Source: Salvator merianae (Eukaryota > Chordata > Lepidosauria > Squamata > Teiidae). Taken from it: DNA of 64,000 nucleotides. The translations under genes were made by a program, and so were the position numbers. The stretch lies in contig QVOM02000025.1 in the NCBI GenBank assembly GCA_003586115.2, positions 81,752,704 through 81,816,703 on the forward strand, given 5' to 3'. Positions within the stretch are counted from its first letter, which is position 1; each line of letters begins with the position of its first letter. The notes under the pieces were generated by a model. The model saw only the letters and a list, made by a program, of their open reading frames with translations, did no database searches and was not told the origin of the DNA. This document shows, piece by piece, positions 21,505-32,397 of the stretch.

Positions 21505-22154
21505 TAAGATGCATTGCAAAGTAAACAGATTACAAGTACAGCTGCAAAAAAGGCAAACACCATCCTGGGCTGTATCAAGAGGAGTATAGAGTCTAGATCA
21601 CGAGAAGTAATTGTCCCACTTTACTCTTCCTTGGTGAGACCTCATCTGGAGTATTGTGTCCAGTTCTGGGCGCCCCAGTTTAAAAGGGACATTGACAAAC
21701 TGGAACAAGTTCAGAGAAGGGCGACCAAAATGGTGAGTGGTCTGCAAACCATGTCCTACGAGGAACGGTTAAAGGACCTAGGAATGTTTAGCCTGCAGAA
21801 GAGAAGACTGAGAGGAGACATGATAGCTGTTTTCAGGTATCTGAAGGGCTGCCACAGTGCAGAGGGATTGGTCCTATTCTCAGTTGCGCAAGAAGGAAGG
21901 ACTAGAAACAATGGGATGAAACTTCATGGGAGTAGATACAGGCTAGATATTAGGAGAAACTTTCTGACCGTAAGGGCAATCAGTCACTGGAACAGGTTAC
22001 CACAGGAGGTGGTGGGCTCTCCTTCGCTGGAGATCTTCAAGGAAAGGCTGGACAGATATCTGTCTGGGATGCTTTAGTGAATCCTGCATTGAGCAGGGGG
22101 TTGGACTCGATGACCCTGGAGGTCCCTACCAACTCTATGATTCTATGATTCTAC
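21505..22154 (+). pseudogene. CR1 LINE, ORF2 C-terminal region and complete 3' end
   Basis: An open frame of 187 codons (21514-22077) encodes the C-terminal part of the CR1 ORF2 protein, downstream of the reverse transcriptase core. The visible landmarks are A-A-K-K-A-N-x-I-L-G, then S-S-L-V-R-P-H-L-E-Y-C-V-Q-F-W, D-I-D-K-L-E-Q-V-Q-R-R-A-T-K-M, S-L-Q-K-R-R-L-R-G-D-M, and W-N-R-L-P-Q-E-V-V. A TAG stop is followed by the short 3' UTR and terminal ATTCTATG repeats. The element is 5'-truncated: no endonuclease or YADD motif is present, so it cannot move. Its frame is intact over the whole piece, which suggests a fairly young copy. The only initiation codon is accidental. Confidence 0.95.
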
Positions 22155-22250
22155 AAATTCCTTTCAGTCAAAAAATGGGGAGCATGAGAGAGTGATGGAA
22201 ACAAAAGGAGAGGGCATTGTGCCAAAACCCAAGAGACTATTTTATACAAG

Positions 22251-22305
22251 GGTGCTCAGTAGCAGCCCCCCAGATGCTCCTGAACTACAGTTCCCATCAT
22301 TCTGT
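22251..22305 (+). mobile_element. Half of a CCCCAGATG-type MITE
   Basis: AGCCCCCCAGATGCTCCTGAACTACAGTTCCCATCATTCTG resembles the left arm of the hAT-like MITE at 7617-7751. The right arm is missing. Confidence 0.45.
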
Positions 22306-23204
22306 GCCAGTTCCACTTAGACAGAATGGTGGAGCTTCTTGTTCAGAACATCTGGCAGAATGCAGCTGAGCACCACGGATTCCATAAAATGAGAAATAGG
22401 CAGCAGGACAGGGATGGGATGGGATGTGACAGGCTTAACCACTTAACAGGCAGAAATTTGACAGCAGCTAAAAAGCCAATCTGCAGGGCGTTAGAACACT
22501 CCTCTTTCCTGGGACTGTTTGTTTAAATCAACCTTGCATGTTACAAATATGACTTACGGCAATCATTATCTCATTCTGTATTTATGCCTGATAAAATGAG
22601 CAAAAAGTGAGGTCATTGCTATTTGCATCTTTGGAGTAAAGGTCCTAGACTGATTATCAATTTTAAGGACTTGAGGTTCTGCTTCCTTTGCCCAAGACTG
22701 ATCTTAAAAAGAAGCTGTTATCAACAACAAGAATTTTTACAAGCTTGACAAGTCTGAAGGTTTGCAAAGTGCATCTGGTTATTGTTACAACATATAGAAG
22801 GCTTCCTTCTGCTGTAAAATATAAGAGTGGTGCAGAAATCCTTTCTTGGGAGACTGAAGCTGATGCTTTTCCCCCTCTTCCTGCTGCTTTGTCAGCCTTA
22901 GCAAGCGGGGGGGGGGGGGGGGGGGGAAGCAGCAAGGAATGTGGCCTATCAGATAAGAATGCCTTTTAAGAAAACAAAATGGTTTGGATTCCAACCCAGC
23001 CAATTCATAACACAGTAAAGCCCTTTTCAGAGACACTGCATTCATCTAGCGAAGGAAAGACGACTTAAGCCAGGCACATTCAGCTACAAGAAACTGGAGG
23101 AAACCTGGAGAAAGCAGAGACATTTGTACAAATGAGCGAAGGCATGAGGAGCAATTTTGAGAGCAATCTTTGAAAAGACAGGTACCTACAGAAATGTGCA
23201 CAGT
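22306..23204. other. Unique sequence with a 20-G run
   Basis: It contains an uninterrupted run of 20 G at 22907-22926. Otherwise no repeat and no credible coding frame. Confidence 0.45.
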
Positions 23205-23318
23205 CATGTAGCTCAGTGTAAAGAGCTACTGCCTGGAAACCAGAAGGTTGCAGGTTCTATTCTCAGCATCTTCCTGGAAGAAGGTAATGGCAAACCACTT
23301 CTATACCCACCAAGCCAA
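23205..23318 (+). repeat. S1 SINE, 3'-truncated
   Basis: Head with A box TGTAGCTCAGTGTAAAGAGC and B box GGTTCTATTC, then body to GGCAAACCACTTCTATAC. The tail is missing. Confidence 0.8.
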
Positions 23319-24430
23319 GGGGTCCCTATCCTGTTTGAAGAGGTCCATAACTGTCCCAGGTGTCTTGTTCCAGTTCAGCCTCTTGGTGCCTCTGCACCTC
23401 ATCCAGAAGAAGGAAAATGCCACAGTCCCACCTTTGAAGCTTATCCAAGCTGCTGAAGATCATTTTAGAAACCCCATCATGAAGGAGGGCATGGTACCTT
23501 TGAAGACTGTTTTGTTCAGCCCTGGCCTTGTGCCCCAGATGCTAGCAACAGAACTTGGGCCAGGTTGGGTGGTGCCTTGGACAGAGAGTCAGTTGCACAG
23601 ACAGAACAGCTATGGTGCCACCACACTTTTATATCCCATAGTCTACCATGAGTCATAAATGCACGACATGCTGGAGATGCCTGGTCATCAGCCTTCTGGA
23701 CAGAGGAAGACACATAAAGAAGATCTCATAACCAAGGCCCCCTCTGCTGTAAACAGGAGCAGATAGGATGGAGCCCTGAGCAAAAAGGTAGCTATTGCCT
23801 CAAGCACTGTGTGCTAACAGTGCATTTTTAGTAAGGAGAACTGACAGAGGCAAACCACCTTAAATGAAGTCAACTTTCCCACACATATTCCTGTGGAGGT
23901 ACTTTTGTTTGGTCGGCTCTGGAGAACTTCACAAAAGGAAATCTGTGCAGAGCAGTCCCTCCCTGGCACACACCCACAGGCCAAAATTATCAAATTTAAT
24001 TTCTCATTAACTCACTCACTAACACCAATTTAGAGTTTATTTTGTCGCATTTCAGCATCGACTTATTTGTTTGGGGTGAATATCCTCCTTACACTTATAT
24101 TTTTGCCTGTAATCTTATGAGTATTCACAGTTTTATCCTTTTATCTTTTTACTGCGCCTTTTTGTAAACTTTTTTTTATTAACCACGTTATAAAATTCAA
24201 AGAAAATGAAAAGGAGAGCATCAGTTCCCAAAACAGATTAGGGCAGCACTGAGAATATGGGTCAGATTCTGGGCTACAGTCTACCCTAATCTCTATATCC
24301 TGAATTGTGGTCAGGGTCAAAGTCAGATTGAAATTGGGTTTCATCCAGAAAAGCAAGAAAAGGACTAAGCAAGCCTAAAGCTTAGAACTAGTGTTCTATA
24401 ATTTAATTGTTCAGTCTGCCTCTTGCTGCA
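23319..24430. other. Unassigned sequence with a 136-codon frame
   Basis: A plus-strand frame at 23248-23658 (136 codons) starts inside the SINE above, so at least its N-terminal part is not a gene. The remainder has no recognisable domain. The T-rich block at 24160-24200 (TTTTTATTAACCACG) could be the complement of an L1 3' end. I cannot assign either. Confidence 0.3.
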
Positions 24431-24576
24431 AGATTTAGGATTGCTGGGAGAAACATCAACAACCTTAGATGTGCACAAGGTACCACTCTGATGGCAGAAA
24501 GTGAAGAAGAATTAAGGAGACTCCTGACAAGTGTGAAAGAGGAGAGTGTGAAAGCTGGCTTGAAGCTCAATATTAA

Positions 24577-24624
<48 letters not shown>
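24577..24624 (+). repeat. (AAT)n microsatellite inside the Bov-B ORF
   Basis: About 16 uninterrupted AAT units replace the Bov-B codons between L-N-I and the M-A/W-H block. The repeat reads through in frame as poly-Ile, giving a spurious frame on both strands. Confidence 0.95.
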
Positions 24625-24625
<1 letters not shown>

Positions 24626-25225
24626 TGGCATGTGGTCCCATCAACTTCCTGGCAAACAGAGGGGGAAGAAATGTAAGCAGTGTCAGATTTTATTTTCTTG
24701 GGCTCAAAGATCACTGCAGACAGTGACTGCAGCCGTGAAATTAAAAGACACTTGCTCATTGGTAGGAAAGCTATGGCGAACCTGGACAGCATACTAAAAA
24801 GCAGAGACAACACCTTGCCAACACAGGTCTGTATAGACAAAGCTATGTTTTTCCCAGTAGTGATGAATGGCTGTGAGAGTTTGGACCAGAAGGAAGGCTG
24901 AGTGCTAAAGAATCAACACTTTCAGATTGTGATGCTGGAAAAGACTTTTGAGAGTCCCTTGGACTGCAAGGAGATCAAATCAGTCAATACTAAAGGAAAT
25001 CAATCCTGACTGCTCATTGGAAAGATGAATACTGAAGCTGAAGCTCATTGGAAAAGACCCTGAGGCTGGGAAAGGTTGAAGGCAACAGGAGAAGAGGACA
25101 GCAGAGGACAGGATGGATAGATATAGTATCACGGAAGCAGTGAACATGAGCTTGGGCAGACTTCAGAAAGCGGTGGAAGATAGAAGGGCATGGCGTGCTG
25201 TGGTCCATGGGGTTACAAAGAGTCA

Positions 25226-25448
25226 GGCTGTTTTCACACCTAAGTTTTAATCCACTTTCAGTCCACTTTCACAGCACGACAACAAATCAGCAAAGTGACC
25301 AGTCATTTTCTTTCCGCTTTATCTAACCCAAAGGTGGACTTTCTGAGTTAGATAATGCCAAAAACAAAGAGCTTGCTACTTTGCCGTTGCATTTTCTCCC
25401 TCTGAAAGTGGACCGAAACTGAATTAAAACTTAGCTGTGAACACAGCC
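25226..25448. mobile_element. Palindromic MITE M1 (copy 2) in the Bov-B tail
   Basis: Termini GGCTGTTTTCACACCTAAG and CTTAGCTGTGAACACAGCC, with inner arms AATCCACTTTCAG and CTGAAAGTGGACCG. Flanks are TCA at 25223-25225 and TCA at 25449-25451. Removing the element and one TCA restores the Bov-B tail, AGAGTCAGACCC. It is a paralogue of 1587-1804. Confidence 0.93.
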
Positions 25449-25480
25449 TCAGACCCAACTGAACAACTAAACAACAGCAA

Positions 25481-25959
25481 CCTGGAAATATTCAGAACTA
25501 AAAAATTAAAATTAAAAAGAAGCGGATTCGTTTTTTATTCAGCCTCAATCTTTTATCTCCCCTCCTCCCAGTGCAAAATCCTTTCCTCAAGTCCCACCCC
25601 ACCCCTACGAAGAGAGCCTTGCTTTCTAATGAAGAATCTGTCAAACTAATTAAGTGAAGCCGTAACAATCTTGCTTGGGGCTCATTAAGGAACATTGTAA
25701 CGGCCGTAAATTCCTCTGCAAGATGCCGTGTGCAGCTTGAAACGAGTCCATGTGGTTATAATGACTTATAAGAACCAGGCCAAACAGCACCCTTTGTCCT
25801 TGTTTTTAGACCTGGGGAGCCAAGCAAAAGCTGCTCTATTGAAACAAAATGCAAAAAAGCAGTGAATGCATGTTAAGCTAGGGGAAGCCAGACAGGACTA
25901 TATCCCATGGAAAACAATGGAAAATAAAGTATTCGCTGCACTCTTTAAGGCTCACCAAC
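25481..25959. other. Unique sequence, candidate conserved non-coding block
   Basis: No repeat seen. The region at 25640-25770 (AAACTAATTAAGTGAAGCCG, TTGTAACGGCCGTAAATTCC) has a mixture of homeodomain-type TAATTA and unusual CG-containing words not seen in the surrounding repeats. Confidence 0.3.
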
Positions 25960-25962
25960 TCA

Positions 25963-26427
25963 TGCTACCTCCAGATGGCAAGAAGAACATGTGGGATCTT
26001 GTCTGGATCCCACAATTGCCCTTCACCATCCCTACCAGATGGCACGGCAGCATCGCGGGCAAATGCAGGCACTTACCTGTCTGGATGCTTGCTCCCACGA
26101 CGGTGAGGTTGCTACTTCTGGGTATCTCAATGACAAAAAAGTGTGCAATTGTGCATGCGCAGCTGCCACTGTTGGCATAGTTTCGGCACTGCACACATGA
26201 GGGAGTCATTTTCCTCAAGGCCCATGACAAAAGCAAGCATCCAGACAGGTAAGTCGTATCGCTATTCTGGGAAAATCCAGGTGGAGAGTTGGTTTTCCCG
26301 GAACAGCAGTACTGCGCAATATTGTCGCTATAACTTCGGGCTATGTTGGGATTGCCACGGAGACATGTGGCAATTCCAACATAGCTCCGGGATAATCCCA
26401 CATTTTAGGCCATGTCTGGATGGAGCC
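25963..26427. mobile_element. MITE family M5 with internal hairpin (copy 1)
   Basis: Left end TGCTACCTCCAGATGGC and right end GCCATGTCTGGATGGAGCC are imperfect inverted repeats. TCA occurs at 25960-25962 and 26428-26430. A long internal stem lies at 26341-26384. A second inverted pair, GCAGGCACTTACCTGTCTGG and CATCCAGACAGGTAAGTC, lies within. The short frames inside are artefacts. Confidence 0.85.
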
Positions 26428-26568
26428 TCAGTAGGATTTAAAAGCACTTCTCTGCTGGGTGTTACATATGTCCATTATGTTGATGCACAGATGAGACGGA
26501 AGAAGAAATGGTGAGCTTTTAACAAAATCTTTCAACAGAAGTACTTGTGAGAATCATGACCTCTGCAC

Positions 26569-26628
26569 AGTGGTAGAAAAGATAAGAGTAAAGCCCAAAG
26601 TGGTGGAAAAGATAAGAGTAAAGTCCAG
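26569..26628 (+). repeat. Two-copy tandem repeat, 30-bp period
   Basis: AGTGGTAGAAAAGATAAGAG... is followed directly by AGTGGTGGAAAAGATAAGAG... . It is a local duplication of recent appearance; no function is evident. Confidence 0.85.
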
Positions 26629-27293
26629 AGTTTGGGGGCTGTGGATTTTGGATCCAAGGACATACTGTCAAAAATGAAAAATACAGGTGAAATGTGTTTC
26701 AGGGTATGCTCTTTATCATGGGAAGGTTCCTCAAAAGCCCCTTGAAGAAAAATTGCTGGTAAATAATTGGCTTTCATTTTGTCTATACGAGGAGAACTCG
26801 TTTGCTTGACAGAGAGGGCATCTCAAAATGTGTCAGCAACCAATTCATCAGCCTTCGCTGCTGTGTTTGATCCACTCAGTTTTGTGGCCAAGAATTCAGC
26901 ATTAAACTGTTGGGGGCAGAGTTCAAGGCACTGCATTAGTTTCATTTATCCAAGAATTTTTACGCTGGCTTTTGGATGAATCTCCATGCTCAAAACAGCT
27001 TGCATTCATTAAAATAATCAAATGTAAAAAAAAATAATAATAATAATGCAAAAAGCTTACCAAAACATCCCATGATAAGAGGAGGGAAAGGAACCTCAAA
27101 AATGCACTTACGGTTTTATGATTCAGAACATAACTATAATTGAAAACGGCCATTTGGATCTGGTTTCTTCTCCACAGCAGAGCACAGATTATGAATCAGG
27201 CAAAAGTACACCTGGCCAACAGCAGGACTGACTATTCAGATGTTGGAAGCAGAACCAGCAACACCCTGGTTGTTCTACTAAGCCCTCATATGT
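26629..27293. other. Unique sequence
   Basis: No coding or repeat signal apart from a short ATA-rich tract at 27028-27047. Confidence 0.4.
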
Positions 27294-27890
27294 TTTCATA
27301 GGAGAACATCGCTGTTAAGACCGACAACGGGAAGTATTTTTTTCACCCAGATGATAATTGGTCTATGGAATTTACTAGCAGAAGAAGTGGTGATAGCAAC
27401 CAGCCTGGAATAGCTTTAAGAAAAAGGTTGGTCAAATTCATGGAGGGAAGTGTATCCATCGCTACTAGAACTGAGGCATAGATACTGCCTCCAAGTTGGA
27501 CAGACAGGCGGATGTTTCTAAAGATCTTTTGCAGAGATCTGAGAGCAGGTGAAGGTTTGCCTTATCTTCTGCTTGAGAATGTCCAGAAGCAATTGGTGGG
27601 CCTCTGTGTGAGACAGGATGCTGGACTAGATGGGCTGTGGCCTGGTCTAGCAGGAATTCTCTTAATTCATGGAGGACAGGTGTATCAGTGGCTACAAGAA
27701 CTGATGCCTGTACAGCCTCCAGGTTGGAAAGACAGGCAGGATGTTTCTAGGGGAGTTGAGAGCAATTGACGGTTTTGCCTTGTCTTCTGCTTGAGAATGC
27801 CCAGAAGAAATTGGTGGGCTACTATATGAGACAGGATGCTGGACTAGATGGGCTGGGGTAACATCCAGCAGGGCTCCGCATATGTTCTTA
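27294..27890 (+). mobile_element. CR1-like LINE (lineage C2) with duplicated 3' unit
   Basis: The first part is the C-terminal code: R-T-x-x-G-K-Y-F-F, then I-G-L-W-N-L-L, E-E-V-V, S-L-x-S-F-K-K. It is followed by the C2 3' unit (TTCATGG...GATGCCT...GAGACAGGATGCTGGACTAGATGGGC). A second copy of the unit starts 228 bp later (TTCATGG at 27437 and 27665) and ends CATATGTTCTTA at about 27890. There is no reverse transcriptase core. Confidence 0.85.
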
Positions 27891-30199
27891 GCTCATCCTG
27901 CAATCCTGCAACTAGGAAGCTGCCAAATATGTGTGCAGAAAATTCAGCAAGTGGTCAAACAGGGTCCTGGACCAACAGGGCCCCAACCACTGCCACTGTA
28001 GAGTCCAATTCTCATTTGTGCTGGATTACAGTGGAGGCTGTCCTGCACTTTCCTAGAAAAGCCAGCATTCTCTGACTGCCCCATTGTTCGCCTTGACCCT
28101 GCCACCATAATGCCAGCTTGACTGGCCATAGTTTCAGCCATTAAAAAAAAAGGTGCATGGATGGAAAATGGTTCAAAGTATCAGCACATCAAGACTGGGC
28201 AACCAGGAGGCTGAAACGTGGTAAATACGGGCTTCTCCAGAACAGTTGACATTTCCTCTCATCTTCTGGAAGGTCACCAGCTTGCTGCTCCCATATTTAA
28301 TGGAGGATATTATCCTACTGGCAGGACGGAAATAAGATTAGACTGGCTGTCCAGTTGGCTTTGGTGCATGGAAGAGGAAAGAACACCATCTTTTTCTTTT
28401 CCTCTAGCAGAGAGTATCTTCAACCAGCCCTTCCAGCACCTATCATTCCAATAAAAGGACCTCTAAAGCCCTCAATGACTTGGGAACAAAGAAAAATTAA
28501 AAGGTTGCTGTCTTCCATCATATCTACTTTAAACTCAAGGTCCACACATGTGAGGACCTCCTCAGATCCAACTGAGAAGTTCATCTTCAGTGGTGACCCT
28601 CCAACAGATGATGAAGATATCAACATTTGAGCATTATAGCAAAAGTTGAAGGTTTTTTTCCTGTTTTCTGCAGTTTCCATTGGCAGATTTCTATGAATAC
28701 ATTTATGGAACTTAAAAATATAATCCTTTTATTTTAAATCTGAACCAGTTTGCATGTTGGCTTAATATGCAGGACCTGAATTCCACAAGTCATTTTGCTA
28801 CAGAACTTTTCAAGGCATCAAATACAGGCTGAGTCAACAAAAGCTTGACACAATCTCTTGAAGTATATAATGGGCTCTGGTGTACATGAACAAATAAGCT
28901 GTCACCATGCAAATGAAGTTTTCTGTTTGTTTCACCATGTAGTCTGAGTGGAGCAGAAGCTGTAAATGATGAATTAGCAAGCAATCTAACCCAGACCGCC
29001 ACCGCACATCACTTATTTATTCCACAGCTTATTGATTTACCAGTATAAAGCACATCCAGAATTATCACACATCGTCTAAACATTAGATCAATACTGTGCA
29101 TTTCAGCATTTGCCACAGCAGCAGAGTGAAATTACAACCACAAGATTTTCTTTCTACGTGATCTAACCCTCCCATTGCGCCCTACAGGTAACTAATATTA
29201 TCATGTGAAGTTTTACAGGTAGCGACATCTCACGCCAAACTCTCACTGTACGTTACACATTAATTTTACTGAAATAACGATAACCAGGTAAATGAAGTCT
29301 ATATGGGACTGCCTAGGGACTGTACTGGGAGCACCGTGATCATGTCTGGCAAATCAGGTACAATTACAAAAAGAATTATGGCTTTTTGACCCTGTCTGGA
29401 TGCAGCCCCAATTTTTGCTGGGTGACACTTACCAAGCACATAGCACCACCATCAGTAATTTAAATAACAGCAGGAAATTTTGCTCTTGATAGAAACTCCC
29501 CCCACTCTTTAAAGGATCTTTTCTTTCTTTAAAATAAGTTACTAAATAGTGAATTTGTCCAGAGTTGGGGCAGAGGAACTGGGTTCTATTTCTATTTCCT
29601 AGTAACAATCACATTCTTTAGCAGGCTACCAACGAGTTAAATGATACCTGAAAGCACCAACTGATTTTCTTTATTTTCTGAGTTGGCTGCAGGGCAAATA
29701 ATTCTCAGAAACCTGAGACAGGAGCAATTTGCCTTCTGGAAACTGACAGCCATTGGATGATAATGATTATCTGTTGATTAGAGAGAGGATCTCCAATATC
29801 TTCCTCATAACACTATCATCTTGCACTGAAATTATCTGTGTCTTCTGACAAGGAAGGGAAAATTTTTCTTCCAGATGCTTAATTTCAAATATTTATTTCA
29901 TGGTGGAGCTGGAATGTAGTAAAAAAGAAACCAAAAACCTGGTGGGCACCAGGGTGGGGCTCCTAATAGAGGGGTTTCCCAGCCTCCAACCCCAAGAGAT
30001 CTTTTAGAAGCCAGCAAACAAATGGAGAACTCTTTCCAAGAGAGTTTCTTATTTCATTCCTTACTGTTTGGCTTTCTCATTTCTGAATAAACTTCAGTTG
30101 ATTTTTAGTGGAGTTGCAGCCATTTGCTCAAAATGGAGAGCATCTATATTGTCTGTCTTCCAGGACAATTCCAGTAATCTTTTCGATAAGAGGAGAAGA
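27891..30199. other. Unique sequence with a CNE-like block and an M5 end
   Basis: A possible M5 right end (CCTGTCTGGATGCAGCCCC) lies at 29389-29408. The stretch 28960-29290 is AT-rich, repeat-free and has word composition like conserved enhancers. No gene is recognised, although this is one of the longer repeat-poor intervals. Confidence 0.35.
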
Positions 30200-30955
30200 A
30201 TATAAGAGGAGAGAGCCTGGCTGGATCAGATTACAGCCAAACCAGTCCAGCATCCTGTCACATACAGTGGGCCACCATTTGCTTCTAGGCATTCTCAAGT
30301 AGAAGATGAAGCCAAAATCTTCAGCTGCTCTTGACTCCCTGCAAATGGCCTTTAGAAGCATCCTGCATGTCTCTTCAGCCAGGAGGCGATACCTAGGCAT
30401 CCATTCTAGCAGCCATTGATACACTTGTCCTCCATGAATTTGTCCATACGCAAAGCCCTGCTGGATCAGCCACAACCCATCTAGTCCAGCATCCTGTCTC
30501 ACACAGTGGCCCACCAATTACTTCTAGTCATTCACGAGTAGAAGATAAAGGCAAAATCTTGAACTGCTCTTAACTCCTTGCAAATGGTCTTAGAGGCATC
30601 CTGCTATTTCCCCAACCCGGCGGTAGTACCATTGATACACCTGTCCTCCATGAATTTGTCTAACCCTTTCTTAAAGCCATTCAGGCTGGTTGCTGTCACC
30701 ACTTCTTTGGGAAGTAAATTCCACAGACCAATGACCCTCTGGGTGAAGAAATGCTTCTAACTCTCCTGCCCATCAGCTTCACAGAGTGACCCCTGGCTCC
30801 AGCGTTGTGCAATAGAGGAAATATTTTTTGTCCTTCCACCTTTTCTACACCAGGCATGAATTTATATATTCCATTCATGTCCATCACCTTGTCTATTCTC
30901 TTCCCCTTCTTCAACCTTGCAAAACACAACCTTTTTTTCTAGTCCATCATCTGCT
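30200..30955 (-). mobile_element. CR1-like LINE C2 with duplicated 3' unit and coding end
   Basis: On the minus strand from right to left: coding remnant (C-F-A-R-L-K-K-G-K-R, V-E-G-Q-K-I, then the R-V-I-G-L-W-N-L-L-P block), then two 3' units. CCATGAA, the complement of the unit start, occurs at 30432 and 30648, a 216-bp spacing. It ends near 30200 with AAGAGGAGAGAGCC. It is degenerate and inactive. Confidence 0.85.
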
Positions 30956-31784
30956 TGCACGCATCAAATCATCTAGATGCCATAAAAAATCTTTACAACC
31001 TTGTCCGTAACTACTGGAAGCATATCAGCTAAACAGGAAGATATATAACTATTTTTTCTGCAGGAACCTGAAATCCAAAAACAGCTTCTGTCCTACAAAG
31101 TGCTCTTCACCATGTCAGAATATACAAAATGTGATTTTGGCCTTCACATTGGGCAAGTTTTTTTCCTGTCACATATTGTTTAACAACTTGATTCGCAAGC
31201 CAAGACTAAAATCTCAGTCCACAAAGAAGTGCCACACTGCTGAGTACAAGAACAGACTTTACTTACAGTGCTGTCCAGCTGTCAGATAGCAACCATGCCA
31301 GAGTGTGATCAGGGCTGCGGTACAGAGCAGTCACCCTGGTGCCCGTGGGTGCATGCTTCATACCGTGTGTCACCCTGGAGCTCTGAAGTAATGCTGCTGC
31401 AGGCAGAATGCCACCTTAGGGGTCCAAAATGTGGCCAGCATTACTGCCATGCATTGGAGATGCATTTTTGGTGCATGGCAGCAATTCTGGATACATTTTC
31501 ACCCATTCAGCTTCCTGTGGCCACTGCATGCCTCCAAACAGTGGCCAGGGGTCAATGCCACTAACAAGGCAACAGAACAGGTTGATTAAACTTTGTTAAG
31601 GGATTGGTCAGCTCATATGTTCTGTCTCATATGTTGCAGGAGTCCCATGCAGTCCTGCAACATCTGGAGTGGGACTGCAGTTGGAGCACCTCTGGTTCAA
31701 GCAACGATTGGGCAGCCAATTGTCAGGGATGCCATAATTTGGTGGTTACCTGAAACGGGAAGAGTTGCCTGGTATTTTGAGAAC
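30956..31784. other. Unique sequence with an inverted repeat at 31440-31485
   Basis: TTACTGCCATGCAT...GGTGCATGGCAGCAA can fold into a hairpin; the surrounding 31.29-31.56 kb may be an unclassified foldback element, but termini were not found. Confidence 0.35.
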
Positions 31785-31850
31785 AAGCTTCTGGACTGGA
31801 TGGGCTATTGGTCTGATCCAGCAGAGCATTTAAGTTCTTGTATGCTTAAG
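31785..31850 (+). mobile_element. CR1-like C2 3' terminal fragment
   Basis: CTGGACTGGATGGGCTATTGGTCTGATCCAGCAG, then 'TTCTTGTATGCTTA', matches the extreme end of the C2 unit. Confidence 0.7.
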
Positions 31851-32397
31851 ACACTTATGTTTTTATGGTCCCCTTCACCTGCCACAGCAGTATATCTCCA
31901 GTTTTCAAGGTACAGGTCATAATAGCAATTCCCATCATGATGTAGCTACAGCTTACAATGAACAAATTCCTGCTTGTTTGTCATTATTTCATTAGTTTCC
32001 TTGTTTGTTTGTGAAATGGAAGTTCTCCATAAGGTGCACGCACAGAAATCTTAATTTTTAATAAAATGTCTATCCTCCACCTTAAAGTCCTTTTGAAGAG
32101 GCTCTTATTGTAATGGCAAAGTCCATAGAAGAGAAGTTAGACTGGGAAGGAGAGCACTCAAAGACCGCTGTCTTAAACAGCATTATTCAAAATTACAATC
32201 CCAAAGCACAAAAAAGCAGTAGCGTGTCTTAAACGACACAAGTCCCCTTGAGTAGCCACGCGATTAGGAGAAGAGACCTCACAGCAGGCACAAGCATATA
32301 TACCCATACACAGAGGAAGAAGGGAAGAAAAGCAACAGGGAAGAAGTTTGCTGTGCCCAGAAACGTACCACTTCAAGGAGACTGCTAGGGTGGATTT

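Larger units (their letters stand above)
24431..25480 (+). pseudogene. Bov-B (RTE) LINE, ORF C-terminal half, interrupted
   Basis: Recognisable Bov-B reverse transcriptase region: R-N-I-N-N-L-R-C-A, T-T-L-M-A-E-S-E-E-E-L, E-E-S-x-K-A-G-L-K-L-N-I, then after an (AAT)n tract S-D-F-I-F-L-G-S-K-I-T-A-D, E-I-K-R-H-L, A-M-A-N-L-D-S-I, F-P-V-V-M-N-G-C-E-S. Near 25000 come the P-W-T-A-R-R-S-N-Q-type block and the R-R-x-R-G-Q-Q-R tail. The expected A-D-D catalytic box reads A-Q-G, so the enzyme is dead. A segment normally coding Q-Y-F-G-H-L-M-R-R is deleted at about 25045. The 3' tail (GAGTCAGACCCAACTGAACAACTAAACAACA) is split by an M1 MITE. Bov-B is known for horizontal spread among squamates and ruminants. 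Confidence 0.92.

Noticed and set aside
23248..23658. 136-codon frame
   Set aside because: It begins inside an S1 SINE; the rest has no recognisable protein family and no splice evidence.
24403..24840. Minus-strand frame with a poly-Ile stretch
   Set aside because: Antisense of Bov-B across an (AAT)n tract; low complexity rather than a membrane protein.
25952..26514. Frames of 149 and 123 codons
   Set aside because: They are contained in or overlap the M5 MITE; inverted repeats create frames on both strands.
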